DNA from: Diphasiastrum complanatum
Taxonomy: Eukaryota; Streptophyta; Lycopodiopsida; Lycopodiales; Lycopodiaceae
DNA length: 64,000 nt
Assembly: GCA_029204225.1 (NCBI GenBank)
Contig: CM055094.1
Span: 16,023,595 to 16,087,594 of the forward strand
Direction: 5' to 3'
Below, one piece after another: positions 44,005 to 56,650 of the stretch (positions are counted from its first letter, which is position 1; each line of letters opens with the position of its first letter). The notes below the pieces were generated by a model, which made no database searches, was not told the origin of the DNA, and saw only the letters and a list, made by a program, of their open reading frames with translations. The position numbers were made by a program, and so were the translations under genes.

Positions 44005-45415
44005 TTGGAAAAGGGCGTCAGTTTTTTAAGACTCTTTTTTGCTAGCCATACATGCCAATGCCAAAAGATTTTCAACTCCTATAAAGAGATGCGGGATAGG
44101 TATTGTAGATTACATAGGGGTGAGCCATCTGCACCCAGATCCGATCCCTTAGATAAGAAAGACCTCCCTACCAAGAGGCCTAGGAAGCAGCCAATCCCCA
44201 AGAGGGCTCCGAAGAAAGTCAGGAGGACTAATATTCAAGTTTCTCCTTCGAGTGAAAATGTAAATAATGTGGCATTGGATTCGGTTGTAAATACAGCTAC
44301 AAGCATTTTGGACAATCTAGTTAATCCTGTAGATACTACTATTCCACCTCCTCTTCCTCCTCCTCCTAAAAATTCTCTCACATATATAGATTCGGATAAA
44401 TATCTTAAGTTTGAGAATGACATATCTGATGTCATTGATGGAATAGGAATTCCATTTTGTTTCAGATTAGAGGAACTTGATTTTAGCATAAATTTTAGAA
44501 CTATTGATTGTTTGGATCTGAAAAACAAATGGGCTTCTATCAGTGATCCTGTGATAGAGCCTTGCAATTTGACATTGCAAGGGATTCAAGTTGAGATGTC
44601 TTAGTTCTCAACAATTTTTTTCTTCAGTCCATTAAGGACGGAAACGCCACCTTGGCACAGTGTCTGTTTAGTGGATGCACACCACTCACCAAATACCTGC
44701 TTGTGCAATATCATACCAAGTAAGACAATTTATATGCTTCTTGCTGTTAATAGCTTTATCATTGGCATGCCAATTTGAAATTATTTCAGAATTGCATCTA
44801 ATCGACTGTCTATTTTATTTTGCAGTGACCATTGGAGCTTAAACCTTATCTCTTTCAAGAGATCTATAGATAATGTAATTAAACTTTTTTGTGTGAAGAT
44901 GAATTCGGCTAGTATACGCATAAGAATATTGACTCGATCCTACCGACAATTTGTAAATACATTTCAATAGAGAATGCCAAGGCAGGGGAATGCCATATCA
45001 TCAGTTTGGAGGTAAATCCTGTCCATTTCATCAACGTTTTAAAATCAACATTCTTATGTACTATATTCATTGTGTGGTTTCCTTCATTGATATCTTGTGC
45101 GCTGAACTTTTTGCAGTCACCCCAGCAAAATGACTCGTTCAACTGTGTATAATGCAAAGTTATTTTTTGAGTGGTACAACCTTCAATAGGATGTTGATAT
45201 TTCAAAGCTAATTTATTCTGTTTATTCTTGATCGTGATTAATTTTTTAGTTCTGTAAAGTGTCTTACCATAACTAATACGTGAATATTCTATCTTGCAGT
45301 TTACAATTTGTACACAACAACTCAGGTGTACAGATTCAGACATGAAATTATCCTGAGCATACTGGCGAGGGCAAGGTTTCAGCCACCCCCTGATTTGTTT
45401 GGTCTTGTTGATGAG
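44005..45415 (+). pseudogene. Unrecognised spliced locus, probably decayed
   Basis: The first block (44005-44604, 199 codons) is Lys/Arg/Pro-rich early (KRPRKQPIPKRAPKKVRR), then has a Pro run and LDFSINFRTIDCLDLKNKW. Three more coding-like blocks follow with plausible splice sites: 44628-44719 (NATLAQCLFSGCTPLTKYLL, donor AA|GTAAGA), 44826-45011 (DHWSLNLISFKRSIDNVIKL, joins in phase to the previous one) and 45300-45415 (YRFRHEIILSILARARFQPP). The third block has a frame change in a T run and a TAG. I do not recognise the protein. It is not obviously a transposon product. Confidence 0.45.
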
Positions 45416-45983
45416 GTTATTATAGTAAATAAAGATGAAAAAAATATAGATAGCACATAACAGACATAGATACAAAATGTATAGAATTGATAGGAACATA
45501 TACAAGTATATACCAAATGCAGCTCCATTTTATTGAAATTGGGAACATAAAAATCATGTCCTGATGTCCAACTTGGGCTTACATTTTTTGAATGAAAGAG
45601 TCTATACACATATTTTACTGAATTGTATTTAAATATATTGCTCTTCCACAATGGTGATTGTTGTAGGTAAAACTTTGTTGCACCAATATTTTGCATTTTT
45701 GGAAGAATCTTAAATTTGATAGGATCTCTTGATTTTAAGTTGCGGGACTTTTTCAAGAGTGTGTTTCAATCTTAGGTGTTAGCAAGAGCTCATCATATTG
45801 TATTTAGATCTATTGTGATCAAGAAATCAACATTCCATGTGCCAGGATTCGTTAGAAGAGAGAAAATGAGAGGCTAGATTGTTTCCAAATCTTTGTGATT
45901 TCTTCTTGAGTTTCATTTGTTGATTTTCAAGAGAGTGCCAAGTGCGTTGGAAAATGTTCAAAGAGAAGATCAATCATTGCAAC
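45416..45983. other. Leader or LTR side of the following Copia remnant
   Basis: No gene is seen and no LTR boundary was found. Confidence 0.35.
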
Positions 45984-47320
45984 ATGGCAATCTCAAGTGG
46001 CTTCATGTTGGAAGGCAATGATAGGCTTACATCAACAAATTATTCAACTTGGAAAGTGAGGATGGAGTCTTTGCTATAGATGAATGATTTGATGGATATT
46101 GTTGTAGGTTTGGAGGAGATACCTTTGGCACCTCAAGAGAAATTGAGGTATGACAAGAGGGCAAAGAAAGCTCTACATGTGATCAAGACAAATGTGACAA
46201 ATGAACTTCTCAAAGAAGTTGGTAAGTGCACAACATCCAGTGAAGCTTGGAAAACCTTGAAGAAGGTTTATGAGTCCAAGTCTACATCTAGGGTTCTAAC
46301 CTTAAGGAGGCAATTTTTTCAAAGTCTTCAAAAGAAGGATGAAAGTGCTCATGCTTTTGTTTTGAGAGTTAAAGCTTTGAGTGATGCACTAGCATGCATT
46401 AGTGAAAGCATTAAGGATGTGGAGCTTGTTCAAGTTGTTCCTTGTTGGATGATCATACTAATTTGGTGCAAAGTTTTGCTATTCAAAAGACATTGCCAAG
46501 TATGAAGGACTTTCAAGAGGTCTTGGTGGCTGAAGATTTTAGCCTCCAAGCAAGAGGAGGATCATCTTCTACATCTCAAGTTGGAGAGGAGGAAGCTATG
46601 TTCTCAAAAGGCAAGTTCAAGGGAAAAGGCAAAAGCAAATGGTCAAAAGGGTAAGATCAAGATGAGCCTTCTATTTTGTTGGCAAGAAGAAAGATAGATC
46701 CAAGTTAAAATGTTTCTATTGTGGAGTCAAAGGACATTTTGCTAGTGATTGTTTCAAGAAGAAGAGAGATCCAGGTGAAAAGAAAACCAATATAACTCTT
46801 GATAAAGATGGTGTTGATGAAGATATTGATCCTTGGTGGATTTATAGTGGAGCTACATCACTTATGACATATCACGAGGAGTATTATTCATCATTGATGG
46901 CTGAGTGTCCATTCAAAACTTTTGGATGCATTTGCTATATCAACATTATTCTTGATGGTAGGAAAAAGGAGGATCCATCTTCAAAGAAAGGTATATTTTT
47001 TTATTATAGTGAGGTGATCAAGGCTTACAAAGTTTATATTCCTTCAACTAAGAAAGTGGTCATTGGAAGAGATGTCATTTTTTATGAAGGAAACTTTCCA
47101 AAAGTTTCTTCAAATGGTGGTGTGGATATTAGATCTAAGATTCTTGATGTTGATGACATTGATGATACTTTGGATGTTGATGTTGAAGAGCCTACTCAAA
47201 GAAAAAGCCAAGGAGGACATCAAGTCAAAGGCAACAACCTTTTAGACTCACATATGATGAGAATGGTAAGCAAGTGGAAGTTACTCATTTATATTTCTCA
47301 CATATTTTGGTGAATCTTCT
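45984..47320 (+). pseudogene. Copia remnant with internal deletion
   Basis: ATG at 45984 opens MAISSGFMLEGNDRLTSTNY (Copia Gag start), with a stop before MNDLMDIVVGLEEIPLAPQE. Gag continues with YESKSTSRVLTLRRQFF and FAIQKTLPSMKDFQEVLVAE, then a knuckle near 46710 (CFYCGVKGHFASDC) and a protease trace (WWIYSGATSLMTY). It then jumps to FKTFGCICYINIILDGRKKE, the segment after the integrase core. The core itself is gone. Its Gag resembles the minus-strand copy at 57592-59690. Confidence 0.83.
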
Positions 47321-47790
47321 TGTGTAAATGATGGTATGCAAGTGGATGGTAGTTTTCATGGAATGGATGCAACTAATGGATCTGGAAAAAAAGTGTTGTT
47401 CACTGTCTTTGCCAAGTGGAAGATCAAGAGGTTGATCTCAAGGGCTTCACCAACATAAAAGGAAAGGTGTCAATTTGGAGCTAGTCAAGAGGATAAAAGG
47501 GAAGTCAAGTGGCAAAGATACTTTGGATCTATTTTTGTAGGTTATTGAAGAGTCAAGTAAGGTCAAGGGAGCATCAAAGAAGTGTTGTTGAAGTTTACTT
47601 TACTTGTTATATCTCATGTTTGAGCAATTTCATGTGAATGTGTGAAAATTGTCAAGATATGGTGAAACTTTTCATCACAAGTTGCCTTTAAATGTGTATG
47701 TTGAATGGTGGATGATTCGTTCAAGTATTATGTGCTCTTGCCTTAGAATTGTAAGCTAGAGTGACGGTAGGTGATGACATAGTGTCAAGA
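47321..47790. other. Unassigned
   Basis: Short frames only; it may include Copia linker sequence. Confidence 0.35.
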
Positions 47791-47913
47791 TGGAAAACAA
47801 TGAATGAAAGTGAGGTGGAGTCAGATATGAATCTCGATCAAGCAAATCATGATGATCATAACATAAACGAATAAGTCTTAGCTAAAATTGACGATCAAGC
47901 TCAAGCACCAACT

Positions 47914-48930
47914 GTGCAGACACCTGACTCTATACCTGTCACACCGGTGACAAGGAGAGTCACTTATCCAATAGTTGTTCCTGATGACACCGAGAGGGTA
48001 CCTAGTATAGTAGGCTCTCTACCACAATTCCACGGAAACAATAATGAAGATGCCCACGAGCATCTCAAAGATTTTGAGACACTAATGGTTGTTAATGCAA
48101 TTGTGAATCTGGCACATAGGATGATGTTATTTCCACAGCTCTTGTAGGAGAAGCCAGGCGCTGGTACTATAATCTACCCAAAGCTTCCATTACAAATTGT
48201 TCAAACTATTTTTATCAGAGTTTGGACTCAAATACAATATCGATAGCTTGATATTCGCTCTGACCATGATACAACAAGAACCAAGCGAATTAGTACGCCT
48301 ATATGTTAAACGACTCAAGGAGCTCGTTCGCCAATTGAACATAGGGCTAGTGACAGAGGTATCATCTCAATTAGTACTCACCTTTTTCTTGAGGGGCTGC
48401 AACCAGCTATCTAGCTAGAAGTACGCCAATCTGGGGCTACATCATTTGAAGAAGCAGTGTCTAGCGCCAGAACCACAGAAGAGGTCTTTCTTGCTACGAA
48501 TGAATGCCAAACCATCTTAGCCATAATGAAAACTATGAACCATATGGTACCATTGAAAGAGGACACCAAACTAGTAGAACATGATAAATCACCACTTGAT
48601 AGTCCCACTTTTGTAGAAGGTGTTGCACTTGCACATTCCAAGACCTTTTGCAGATATTGTAGGGAGTGTGGCCATTCAGAGGATGGATGTTGGTCACAAG
48701 AGAATGGTTTGAATACTAGAAATCGAAGGCAAGAGCTGATAGGCCATGATGTCATGGATGACGAACCACTTAGAACCTACCAAACTTGGAGTCAACCACA
48801 AATAGATTGTAGAGTGACCTCTCAGGGTGAGGTGACTAGAACAGAAGGAGGGAAGCCCCCAATAAACTTGGTAGAGACACTCATAGAAAAGAAAAGGCTG
48901 AGGGTAACCCAAGGTACGGACAGGAGCTGA
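47914..48930 (+). pseudogene. Ty3/Gypsy-like Gag without Pol
   Basis: Blocks in shifting frames: VPSIVGSLPQFHGNNNEDAH, HEHLKDFETLM, EARRWYYNLPKASI, QQEPSELVRLYVKRLKELVR, SFEEAVSSARTTEEVFLATN and a knuckle CRYCRECGHSEDGC near 48650. This is the retrotransposon Gag pattern of Ty3/Gypsy elements. No protease, RT or integrase follows. At least three frame changes and a stop near 48415 are present. Confidence 0.75.
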
Positions 48931-49005
48931 TAGCATTCGCATATGTTGTTAATCAACATGAACAAGTTGTACCTCCTGACGAGGACAGTGAAGTCGACTT
49001 AGACT

Positions 49006-49470
49006 GTGCAGGACATAGTATGGACAACCCCTATAGATTACCACCCTAAATCTGGATCCATAGGCAGTTGTGTAGCAAAGCAAGAAAACGACAAGAATCA
49101 TGAACTCCCACTATATGCATTTGATCAGGAATCATTTGATATCCAACGCTTATTCGAATATCAAGAACAAACAATAAATGACCACATGGTAATAAACTTC
49201 GATAATCAAGATGGTACTGAAATGCCATATGATCCGTTCCTTTGGGACAAAGAACTACCCAATTGCATCAGTGATGAGGAATTTAAGCATGAAGAACGCA
49301 TGGCGATAGAGTATTCCCATGAATCGAATGGCGACCTAAATCTCTTGGCCGCCTATCATATACACGAACAACCGAATATGCCAAAGAAAAAAGGGGCAAA
49401 GAGCATTGAAGTGCAAGATAGGGTTAAAATGCATGGTGAATACCCAGACAACAAGATGGATGCTGGATAG
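49006..49470 (+). other. Unrecognised open frame after Gag
   Basis: A 154-codon acidic frame (PYDPFLWDKELPNCISDEEF, MAIEYSHESNGDLNLLAAYH) with no domain I know. Shortly after its stop is CACAGGGGGCG, which could be a PPT. It could be the spacer of a non-autonomous Gag-only element. Confidence 0.4.
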
Positions 49471-52400
49471 ATGTGCTAAGGTGACAACAATACACCCTTA
49501 TCCCTGATTTCACACAGGGGGCGTACGCTTGACTTTACTTTGCCGGTTTGGTTTTATTATATTTATTTGTGGGTCAACATTCTATCTTGTTTTAAAATAC
49601 CATTAGAAAAAGAAAAAAAAAAAGTCTCATTATGGGATCCATTGTTACTGCATGTGATATTTATACACACTGTAAATGGCGATCTACAAATATCTCAGTT
49701 GACTTTACTCCATTCACTCACGCTGCACTGCATCATGTAGGCACAATGTGCTTGGACATGTGATTGCAAGACCGTCTAATGCATCCATACCCCTGCATTC
49801 TGCATATACTCTGAGCTACATAGGGCATTACATATTTTCTCCCATGGGCATGAGTGTCTGATCAGAAGCATAAAAGGGAGGGTAAGAGAGGAAAAAGTGA
49901 AAACAAAAACAATACAATGGGGTGGGAAGCGACTCCATCACCCAATAGATAAGGCATGATTGACTGACAATTGGAGAATTTCAGGACGTGACGGATAAAG
50001 AAAAAACGAGAGCCTCTACATGATAGTTACATGTAGTGAGATAACAAGCTTGAAACATCACTACTTCTTTGAGTAGTGAACCATTTGAGACAATTGCTGA
50101 AGGATATTATGCTTTGTACATAAAGTTAGATCAGATGGGATGGATGATTTGCAACGAATGTATACATTTGAATCAGTACGTCCACCTACTGATATCAGAC
50201 AACTAAGAAGATTCTTCTCCATATCCATTGACCAGAAACCATCTTTCATAAAGTCCCTACTAAAATAGGAAAAGAGAGAGAAAGAAAGACTGAGAGAAAA
50301 GTAAAAGAAAAAAAAAAGACTTCAACCGTCTCTATCAGACCTTGAACCAATTTGTGAGGACGAGTGACGCCTCACACATCCATAGGAGGTGAGGACGATT
50401 TTTTTCTAATTGATTCTATAGATTGATGAAAACCAGTGCTTCCTACTATATGGTACATTGGATCTTAGGACATTAAGTTGTCCTACATGGACTACTGCTA
50501 GAATATAGGGCTTGAGAGAAGAGTCAGTACAGAGAAGAGAAGTGGTTATTCCCCGTCGAATCAGTTCTTAGAGAATATAAGTTGAATGTCTAAACAAAAA
50601 AAAAAAAAAATTGCTAATGACCAGTCTGGACCGGTTAGGGCATCAAAGCCTCATTGCGTATGCATTCACACACACATCAATGACACGGTGTTAGACACAA
50701 TATTGTTGACTTGCATCCATATCATCCTATCTCCAATCCTGAGATTTGCATTTCCATATCCCTCCATGCATGGGTCTGAAAGTGGGCATTGTCTTACATC
50801 TGATGGAATTGGGAACATTTTGCCATTTAGGTCACAGGTGGGTTTTTGCAGGTATGAAGACACCGGATTGTTCAAAGATGTTGCGGTCAAATCCAATCCG
50901 GTTGCAAATGGATCCTAAGGGCTCAATCGATGGCCTTTGGGTAGGAAGCTGTTCAAGACATCCTACCAACTCACTATGGTTAGCATCACCTAGCAAGGGT
51001 GCTTGCCCACTATACTTGATTCACCGCCAGAACTTGGTCTGCGAAACCAGAAACTCTGGATCCGCCGTATGGGGACCATACTACCCAGTGGTAGTCGCCA
51101 ATGTTAGCAGATATTTCCGCACGGAAAATCGGGCTAATATTGAAGCTTTAGTTCGCAATAACTGGAAAAACCGGCATGTAAAATCTGGTTATTAGAAAAA
51201 AAATTGGCACAAGTTTGTCTTAGAATGGGTCCCAGCCCACCCTAAAGTGGCTAGACAGTTTAAAAGAAAGAAACCGACTTTCATAAAAATCGTCAAAAAT
51301 ATTTTGTGGTCAATTTTTGTAAAGACCGAGCCAAAAATGTTGGTCCACCTAGAATTGGGTCCCAGCCCGCCCTAAATGAGGCTAGAGAAAAGTTTGCAGC
51401 CTTAGAAATGCCTTGTGATAATGTTTTACGGCTTTTTGGCCAGTTGTAAAAATAGCCGGCATAGCCGTGCTAAACTCCTACCATGTACAGAGTTGGTTTT
51501 ACTAATATATGGTTGCCTAGTGCATTTTCAGGGAAAACCGTGCTGTTGTGGGAGCCCTAGTCATGAATGTTGGAAAAGTCAACTTCAGTCAAAGAGCCAT
51601 CAAAGAAAAATATTTATCGGGCAAAACCCAAGCTATGAATTATCGGCAATACTGAAAAATTGCAGAAACGCTAACGGGTAAAATTGGGCAAATTACGGGA
51701 AATGGACAAAATACGCAAATCAGTCGGTAATCTTGAGAAACCAAAAGCCAAGGGCCGGTGGGCCGTACCTGCTACAATGAAAAGAGAAATCAAATGAAGG
51801 GCTAAAAGAAACAAAGGACCAAGGACCAAGGAAATGGAGGGCACCTTAGGTGGAGTAGGGGCTTGACAAAAGTCCTCACCCACCTTTTGGATAATAAATG
51901 TAAACAAACTTTAGGACCTAGAGGGCCTAAAAGATATTTTCTCTAGCTTTTGACTAAGAGAGCATCTTGGCTAGTTTTGGAAAGGGGCCTTAAATGGCAC
52001 CAACCCCTACACCCTCAAGGAGACCACTTGATGTACTTGCCAATGGGTGTTGGACAAATGGACAAAAGGGCTCGAAGGGCATGAAAATTGGCAAAGCCTC
52101 ATTTTGAAGGGGGACACTTGGGATTTACTATAAAGGAGGCCATTTTTTGTGTTAAAATATAATTGGATGATGATGTGATAGTTGGATGATAGTTGGATAA
52201 TGATGTGATAGTGAGTTGATAGTGATTTGAGAGTTGGGGTTGATGAGTTTGATGTGATATTTGAATGCCATGTTGATTGAGAGTTTCATCACATTTGTTG
52301 AGAGTTAGTTAGAAGTCATGTGAATTGGAATGCATTTGGGTTGTTGATTGAAGGTTGATAAGTTTGAGGATGAGTTTGGGTATGACTACTTTCTTGTTGC

Positions 52401-54782
52401 TCAATATTAGTGCTTTGTACGGGATGTGGGAAGCTAACTTCACTTTGTGTGTCTTGTGGTCTCGTTGTCTCCCATGCTAGAATTGACGATTGAGAACGTA
52501 GTATGCTTAAATTTGGAGAGATACTTGTTCAATATTAATTTGCTTGAGAGAGATTTGAGGCTAGTTGCCCCATAGTATGTTTGCTTGAACATTTGTAGTT
52601 TCTTACAATTGGTTGTTTGGTGGGTTGAACATTGTATTGCATGACGTTGTGGACAAAGGGTTAGTTGCTTTGTGGTTATCTATTTTGAGAATGGTGAGAG
52701 TGATTTGAAGGATGAAGATTCTTTCTACGATCACATAATCAGGCCTTATGACTTTTCGCACGTATTAAGAGAGATTGTATGAGAGAAAATTATATAAGGT
52801 ATATGAATTAGGAGTCATATGTGATGAATAAAGAGAGCTTTCACCTTGTTTCATCCTTTTTAGTTCATCTACTTTCATTTGAGAGGCTATTAAGGATTGA
52901 GTCCTTGAGAAGCTCCTTATCTTTCACCTTTATATTTGAGAACAAATGTGTAGTATGAAAGAGCTTAGAGAAGGGCCATACTATCTTAATGGGTTTTGAT
53001 TAGGAGAGATCACCTTTTCTCAAGAGACTTATCACACTTCACATGGGGCTTTAGTCATAGACAGAGAAATTATTGAAGTTCTTTGCTCCATCGCTGGCTC
53101 ATATGCAGTTGTACCCACATTCTGAGCACATCTCAGTCTCCTATCTACAAAATATGTGTTGATCCTATCCAACGCTGACAAAGGAACTAAGGATGGAAAC
53201 TCCATTGATCTATCATCCTCAGAGGAGAAGTGTATGGCCTTTTTATGATTTCGATCGCAACCAAATAAGCAATTGGAAAAAAATTTCTATCTAGGAGTGG
53301 GCGACTTGCCCAATCACCCTGCGTACTATCTCACTGCTCGCTGAAGACCTATGTTGGCCCTGCGAACTGTCTGCTGCCCTCCTCTGTGCGCTACCTGCTC
53401 CTATGTGTGCTCGCTAGAGGGATTCCTGGCAGTCTACTAATTTTGAAGCTATCCATCACTGACACTGATAGAGGATGATTGATTGTAGATTCTGCTCTAT
53501 CTTTCATCATTGATAGAAAATGATTGAACAAACTTCTGGGTCTTGAATTATCTCTGACAGAGAACTCATGGAGTATGAACTCCACGCTGCTGTCCAACGC
53601 TAGGTCAAGTCTATGAATCTAATCCAGTGACCATTGCATAATAACTCTGTTGTATTCTAGCTAGGCTGAGCGCACCGCTATGGCGAATCCACCTTACCTT
53701 CGAGGTAGAGATCCAAGGCATTGTTGTTGCTAATTTTTAGCATTCTTCTGAGTCAGTCAGCATTCAAGCACATAAGCGTCGCATTCCAAGAAGCCATGGG
53801 AGACAGTAAAGGCAAAACAACCAAGACTTCGAGACATTCATGACTAGTGGTCCTTGATGCACTTCGGCTACCTCATTCATCACTAAGGTAACTCATTTTC
53901 ATCTCAATGTTGTTACATGGTATGATGTTCGTATGCATGCTAGTTATTAGTCGATCGGTTTTGTTGTGGTTCCACACCATTTCGTGAAAGAGTGGATATG
54001 TATGGGATCCGAAATCCTGTGTTACATAGTGAAGGGACTTACAAGCAATTTTACAATACAATACTCGCAATGCTAGTGAACATAAGTGATTTGGTGTACA
54101 AAATTTCTGTAAGCATGTTATCTTGGATCTAGACTAGCAGTAAGTCACGTCACCATACGATGGTTTAAGGTTGGAGGTCCTTACTTGCTTATGTCATATC
54201 ATCTGGAAATTAACAAACGTAAGGATTGTTAGAACGGTTAACAAATGCTTTCTCGTTGCATGAAATTACCAAAATTACCGAAATCTTGAATGTTGTTTCA
54301 CTCATGATGAAATCGATACTACGTGATGTCCAGCACTAGTCACTCTGTGCTAAAATCTCCGTTAGTATGCTATTTGAAGTTTCCAAGTTGAAATCGTTCT
54401 GTGACTCTATTATGGAAAGTGTTAATTGGGCCCGACCGTTGTGAAACACCAGAGCGGGTAGTCCACCGGAAATAGCTGAAATACGCTATCACGGTTAAGT
54501 CGCAACGTAAGCACACAATTTTTGCTACTGTCTAGTGAAATATCTAGACCTAGAATCTAGGAAACGCTACTGTCCAGTGAACAGGATGGCACGCGTAATG
54601 TATTCACCACTTTTTCACTTGACCTACCCCACTTAGAAGAACAATGTCTAGGGTGTCCAATAAAAACTAAACAATTTCAATGGATATACCCTTAACAGTC
54701 CTAGAACTTTAGTAGACACATAACCTAATGTCAAAGTAGGGGTCTAAAAGTGAGCTAATAGAAACAATGAGTTGGACCTCGT
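49471..54782. other. Gene-poor stretch
   Basis: Open frames (for example 50746-51195 and 51415-51681) show no domain. A 35-base phrase around GGGTCCCAGCCC recurs at 51225 and 51358. Positions 52150-52400 are rich in TTGATAGTGA/TTGGATGATG phrases. No RNA genes are seen. Parts are probably old LTRs. Confidence 0.4.
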
Positions 54783-55545
54783 ATGATGGGGGAAGAGGGT
54801 CAGTTCCAACCTACGCATAGTGACATCTGTCAACTGAGGCAGAGAGGACCTCCATGCTACTATTTCTTCACCCCAGAAGTCTACCGATATCTATGCCCTG
54901 GAGACACTCTACGTAGAATACAACATTGTGGGGAGTACAACTACTTCGAAGCATATGTACTCACAAAAGACAGATTTTGGCATCTGATAGAAGCCACCTC
55001 TGTCACATACGCAGATATAGCCCACCCCCTTCTACTTAGAGAACCAGCGATACGGTCACCTGGATCAGACAGTAGTACCAATTGAGACCAGGGATATGAT
55101 TTAGGAGAAGATCCTAGGTACACGGTAGACCTATGTGATTGCACCGCCACGAGTTCACCATTAGAGATGAGAACAATTTAGGGGTTCGAAAGGAGAAATC
55201 AGGTCTAGCAGGTCTAAGATACCACCAAAACCTCTAGGTAGTCATATTTCTAAAGGTCCAAAATATTTTCAATAATTAGGGTCCTTGAAATTCATGAATG
55301 GTCCGAACACCACAATGGCAGGGATGCGTCCCAATCTCCCTCTAGGACCTAACATGCCATACATCGGTGCTTCGCATCTAATCATTACTATCTTGCTAGG
55401 GCTGAAGATACACCACCGCCAGAGAATTATATCCATGCTCGGGATAGAGCGGTTGGATAAAATTCATAGAGCGCTAGAGCCCTGCATCCTACCAATAGTG
55501 GATCTTGCAAGGACGCGGGATGTCATAGTTTTAGTATTGTTCTAG
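54783..55545 (+). other. Two unrecognised open frames
   Basis: Frames at 54783-55085 (100 codons: CYYFFTPEVYRYLCPGDTLR, YNYFEAYVLTKDRFWHLIEA) and 55285-55545 (86 codons: MRPNLPLGPNMPYIGASHLI). Composition differs from the AT-rich surroundings and the residue mix is coding-like, but I recognise no family. The gap between them has stops in all frames I tried. Confidence 0.3.
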
Positions 55546-55564
55546 GAGAATCAGTCTTGATAGT

Positions 55565-55845
55565 AGTGTGAGAGGATGACCGTAGTATTGGGCCAAGACC
55601 AAGTTGACTGAAGCAAAACCTACCCTCTTTCTACCATACTTTTGGAAGCCTGGAAAACTTTCATTGGCTGAAAGAGCACGGAGCAATCGAGCGAGCCACC
55701 AGGGTTGGAAGCGGCTATTCTCGATCCCTACCGTAAGGGCATTGTGGGCCCTTCCCCTTTTAGGGCTTTCTGATGAAACCAACCCCTCGTCTGAAAAAAC
55801 CCCTAACAGCATACAATATTTCCTTTACTTCCATTTCATATCCCT
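55565..55845. other. GC-richer segment, possibly organelle-derived
   Basis: Both strands are open here and the sequence has the even composition and G/C runs of plant mitochondrial spacer DNA. I cannot support this further without a search. Confidence 0.25.
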
Positions 55846-55849
55846 CTAG

Positions 55850-56650
55850 CTACTCCATGTGTATGTCCTCTTTAATAATTCCATTGGGAAAAATAATTTG
55901 TACATCCATGTAATGTGTCTCAAGATTTGTTATAACTGCATTAGAAAGCAATAATCTAATGGAAGCACGTATAACAATTGGACTGAGTGTTTCTTGAATA
56001 TCCATAGAAGGTATTTCAGAATACCCTTTAGCAACTAGCCTTGTCTTCCATCTTCCAATGGTACCATCTTGATTGCATTTCACTTTGAAAATCCATTTGC
56101 AAAATATACTATGTTTGCCATCAGGAGGAGGTATGAAAGTATATTTATCATTCTCAATCAAAGAATAATATTTTGCATCCATTGCTTCCTTCTAGTACTT
56201 TAAATTTTTAGATGAGTAGGCTTCTTTAACATTAGTTGGTTTTTCTACAAATGAACAACCTAGTTGTAGATTCATCAATGAATCTCATTGATGGCTTACT
56301 GCTACAAGTATATCTTCTTACATGAGGTTGTTGCAGGTCTGCATATCGTTGTTGATTACTGTCTAGAGATAAATCTTCAATTGTCAAAGTAGACTTTTCA
56401 AGTTCTGTAGGAAAACATGTTGTAGGAGAGAATATACCAGCTATGAATTTCTCCTTCACTTTATAAAATTTATTTTCAACGAATATTACATCTTTATTGA
56501 CTAAGAAATTTTTTATCTATAGGATTATACAATTTAAAACCCTTACAATCAAGTGAATAGCCACCAAAAATAGTCTCAAAACTTGTAGGATCTAATTATT
56601 TACTTAATTCTTTAGGCTCGTGCATGAAGGCTATACATGCAAATGCCTGA
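55850..56650 (-). pseudogene. Copia fragment: integrase tail to RT start
   Basis: In minus sense: HEPKELSK, then FGGYSLDCKGFKLYNPIDKK, a frame change near 56505, VKEKFIAGIFSPTTCFPTEL, and the RT start (CKWIFKVKCNQDGTIGRWKT, RLVAKGYSEIPSMDIQETLS, RASIRLLLSNAVITNLETHY). It stops after the first third of RT at 55850. The linker differs from the Copia copy at 57592-59690, so it is a separate family. Confidence 0.83.

Noticed and set aside
44909-45505. 198-codon minus-strand frame
   Set aside because: Its Tyr/Leu/Ile-rich start reflects AT-rich DNA, and coding-like blocks with splice signals lie on the other strand.
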